NCBI GenBank assembly: GCA_963703015.1
Contig: OY969779.1
Location: 2,170,001-2,234,000, forward strand
Length of the DNA stretch: 64,000 nucleotides
From: Methanobacterium_B sp963703015
GTDB lineage: Archaea > Methanobacteriota > Methanobacteria > Methanobacteriales > Methanobacteriaceae
Reading direction: 5' to 3'
Shown here in pieces: positions 63,925 to 64,000 of this stretch; position 1 is the first letter of the stretch; every line of letters begins with the position of its first letter. Both the position numbers and the translations under genes were made by a program. The notes below the pieces were generated by a model. It saw only the letters and a program-made list of their open reading frames with translations. It did not search any database and was not told the DNA's origin.

Positions 63925-64000
63925 TTATTCTGGTTGCAACGATTTTTGTGTAGTTGTTTCCACTTCAACTTCTTTTTCATCTTCTAATGAAACTTTTTTT
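63925..64000 (-). CDS. C-terminal end of a gene running off the right edge (partial)
   Basis: A minus-strand frame of 25 residues (KKVSLEDEKEVEVETTTQKS-LQPE) enters from the right edge and stops at 63925-63927. It is an acidic, Thr-rich tail with no recognisable domain. It lies 12 bases upstream of the next minus-strand gene. Confidence 0.5.
   Translation of the reverse strand, partial: KKVSLEDEKEVEVETTTQKSLQPE

Noticed and set aside
1..64000. tRNA, rRNA or prophage genes
   Set aside because: No cloverleaf with a matching T-loop sequence, no GC-rich rRNA stretch, and no integrase, capsid or terminase product was seen.

Overview
The window is AT-rich archaeal DNA, most likely from a methanogen of the order Methanobacteriales (probably Methanobacterium or a close relative). 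Support: GGTGA-type ribosome sites, archaeal TATA boxes (TTTATATA), long adhesin-like surface proteins with beta-helix and Ig-like repeats, a DUF2206-like membrane protein and DUF1616-like modules. No rRNA, tRNA, CRISPR array or intact transposon was seen. This is an inference from gene content, since there is no marker gene to fix the taxon.

Layout. 1-3650: the N-terminal part of a huge surface adhesin (minus strand). 3.9-8.1 kb: a minus-strand group with a family 2 glycosyltransferase, a UbiA-type prenyltransferase, a CruF-like (carotenoid 1,2-hydratase family) membrane protein and a Wzx-type flippase. 8.5-14.7 kb: a plus-strand run of two GT4 enzymes, a GT-C-like membrane protein and a DUF2206-like membrane protein. 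14.8-25.7 kb: further GT2/GT4 enzymes, a secreted polysaccharide-deacetylase/DUF11/Ig surface protein whose start codon appears to be ATA, a DUF457-like membrane protein, and a polyprenyl-phosphate sugar-1-phosphate transferase that could start lipid-linked polysaccharides.

26.1-53.1 kb is the most interesting part. It reads as a teichoic-acid-like pathway in an archaeon: a GpsA-type glycerol-3-phosphate dehydrogenase, a cytidylyltransferase-like enzyme (candidate for CDP-glycerol or a similar CDP-alcohol), five proteins with the CDP-glycerol glycerophosphotransferase fold (TagB/TagF family; one fused to a GT2 domain), a GT2 with a C-terminal extension, a giant GT2-GT2-TagE/TarM-like glycosyltransferase, a TagGH-like ABC exporter (the ATPase fused to an N-terminal membrane domain, the permease interrupted by a frameshift), and two tandem DUF6270 proteins that look like SGNH-type esterases with a jelly-roll-like domain. 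Proposed flow: dihydroxyacetone phosphate to sn-glycerol-3-phosphate, to CDP-glycerol, to poly(glycerol phosphate) on a lipid-linked primer, with glycosyl decoration and ABC export. The chemistry is inferred from family membership.

53.5-62.7 kb supplies nucleotide sugars: UDP-glucose dehydrogenase and UDP-glucuronate decarboxylase (towards UDP-xylose), and rfbD-rfbA-rfbC for dTDP-rhamnose (rfbB is not in the window). Between them lie a 977-residue repeat/GT2/GT4 protein with five 153-bp tandem repeats and decayed gene copies. The right end holds a Pro/Thr-tailed membrane protein, a DUF1616-like gene broken by a stop codon, and the tail of another gene. Pseudogenes at 42.0, 43.7, 48.4, 56.0, 56.4 and 63.5 kb, together with near-identical repeats, show that the surface-polymer locus is changing quickly.
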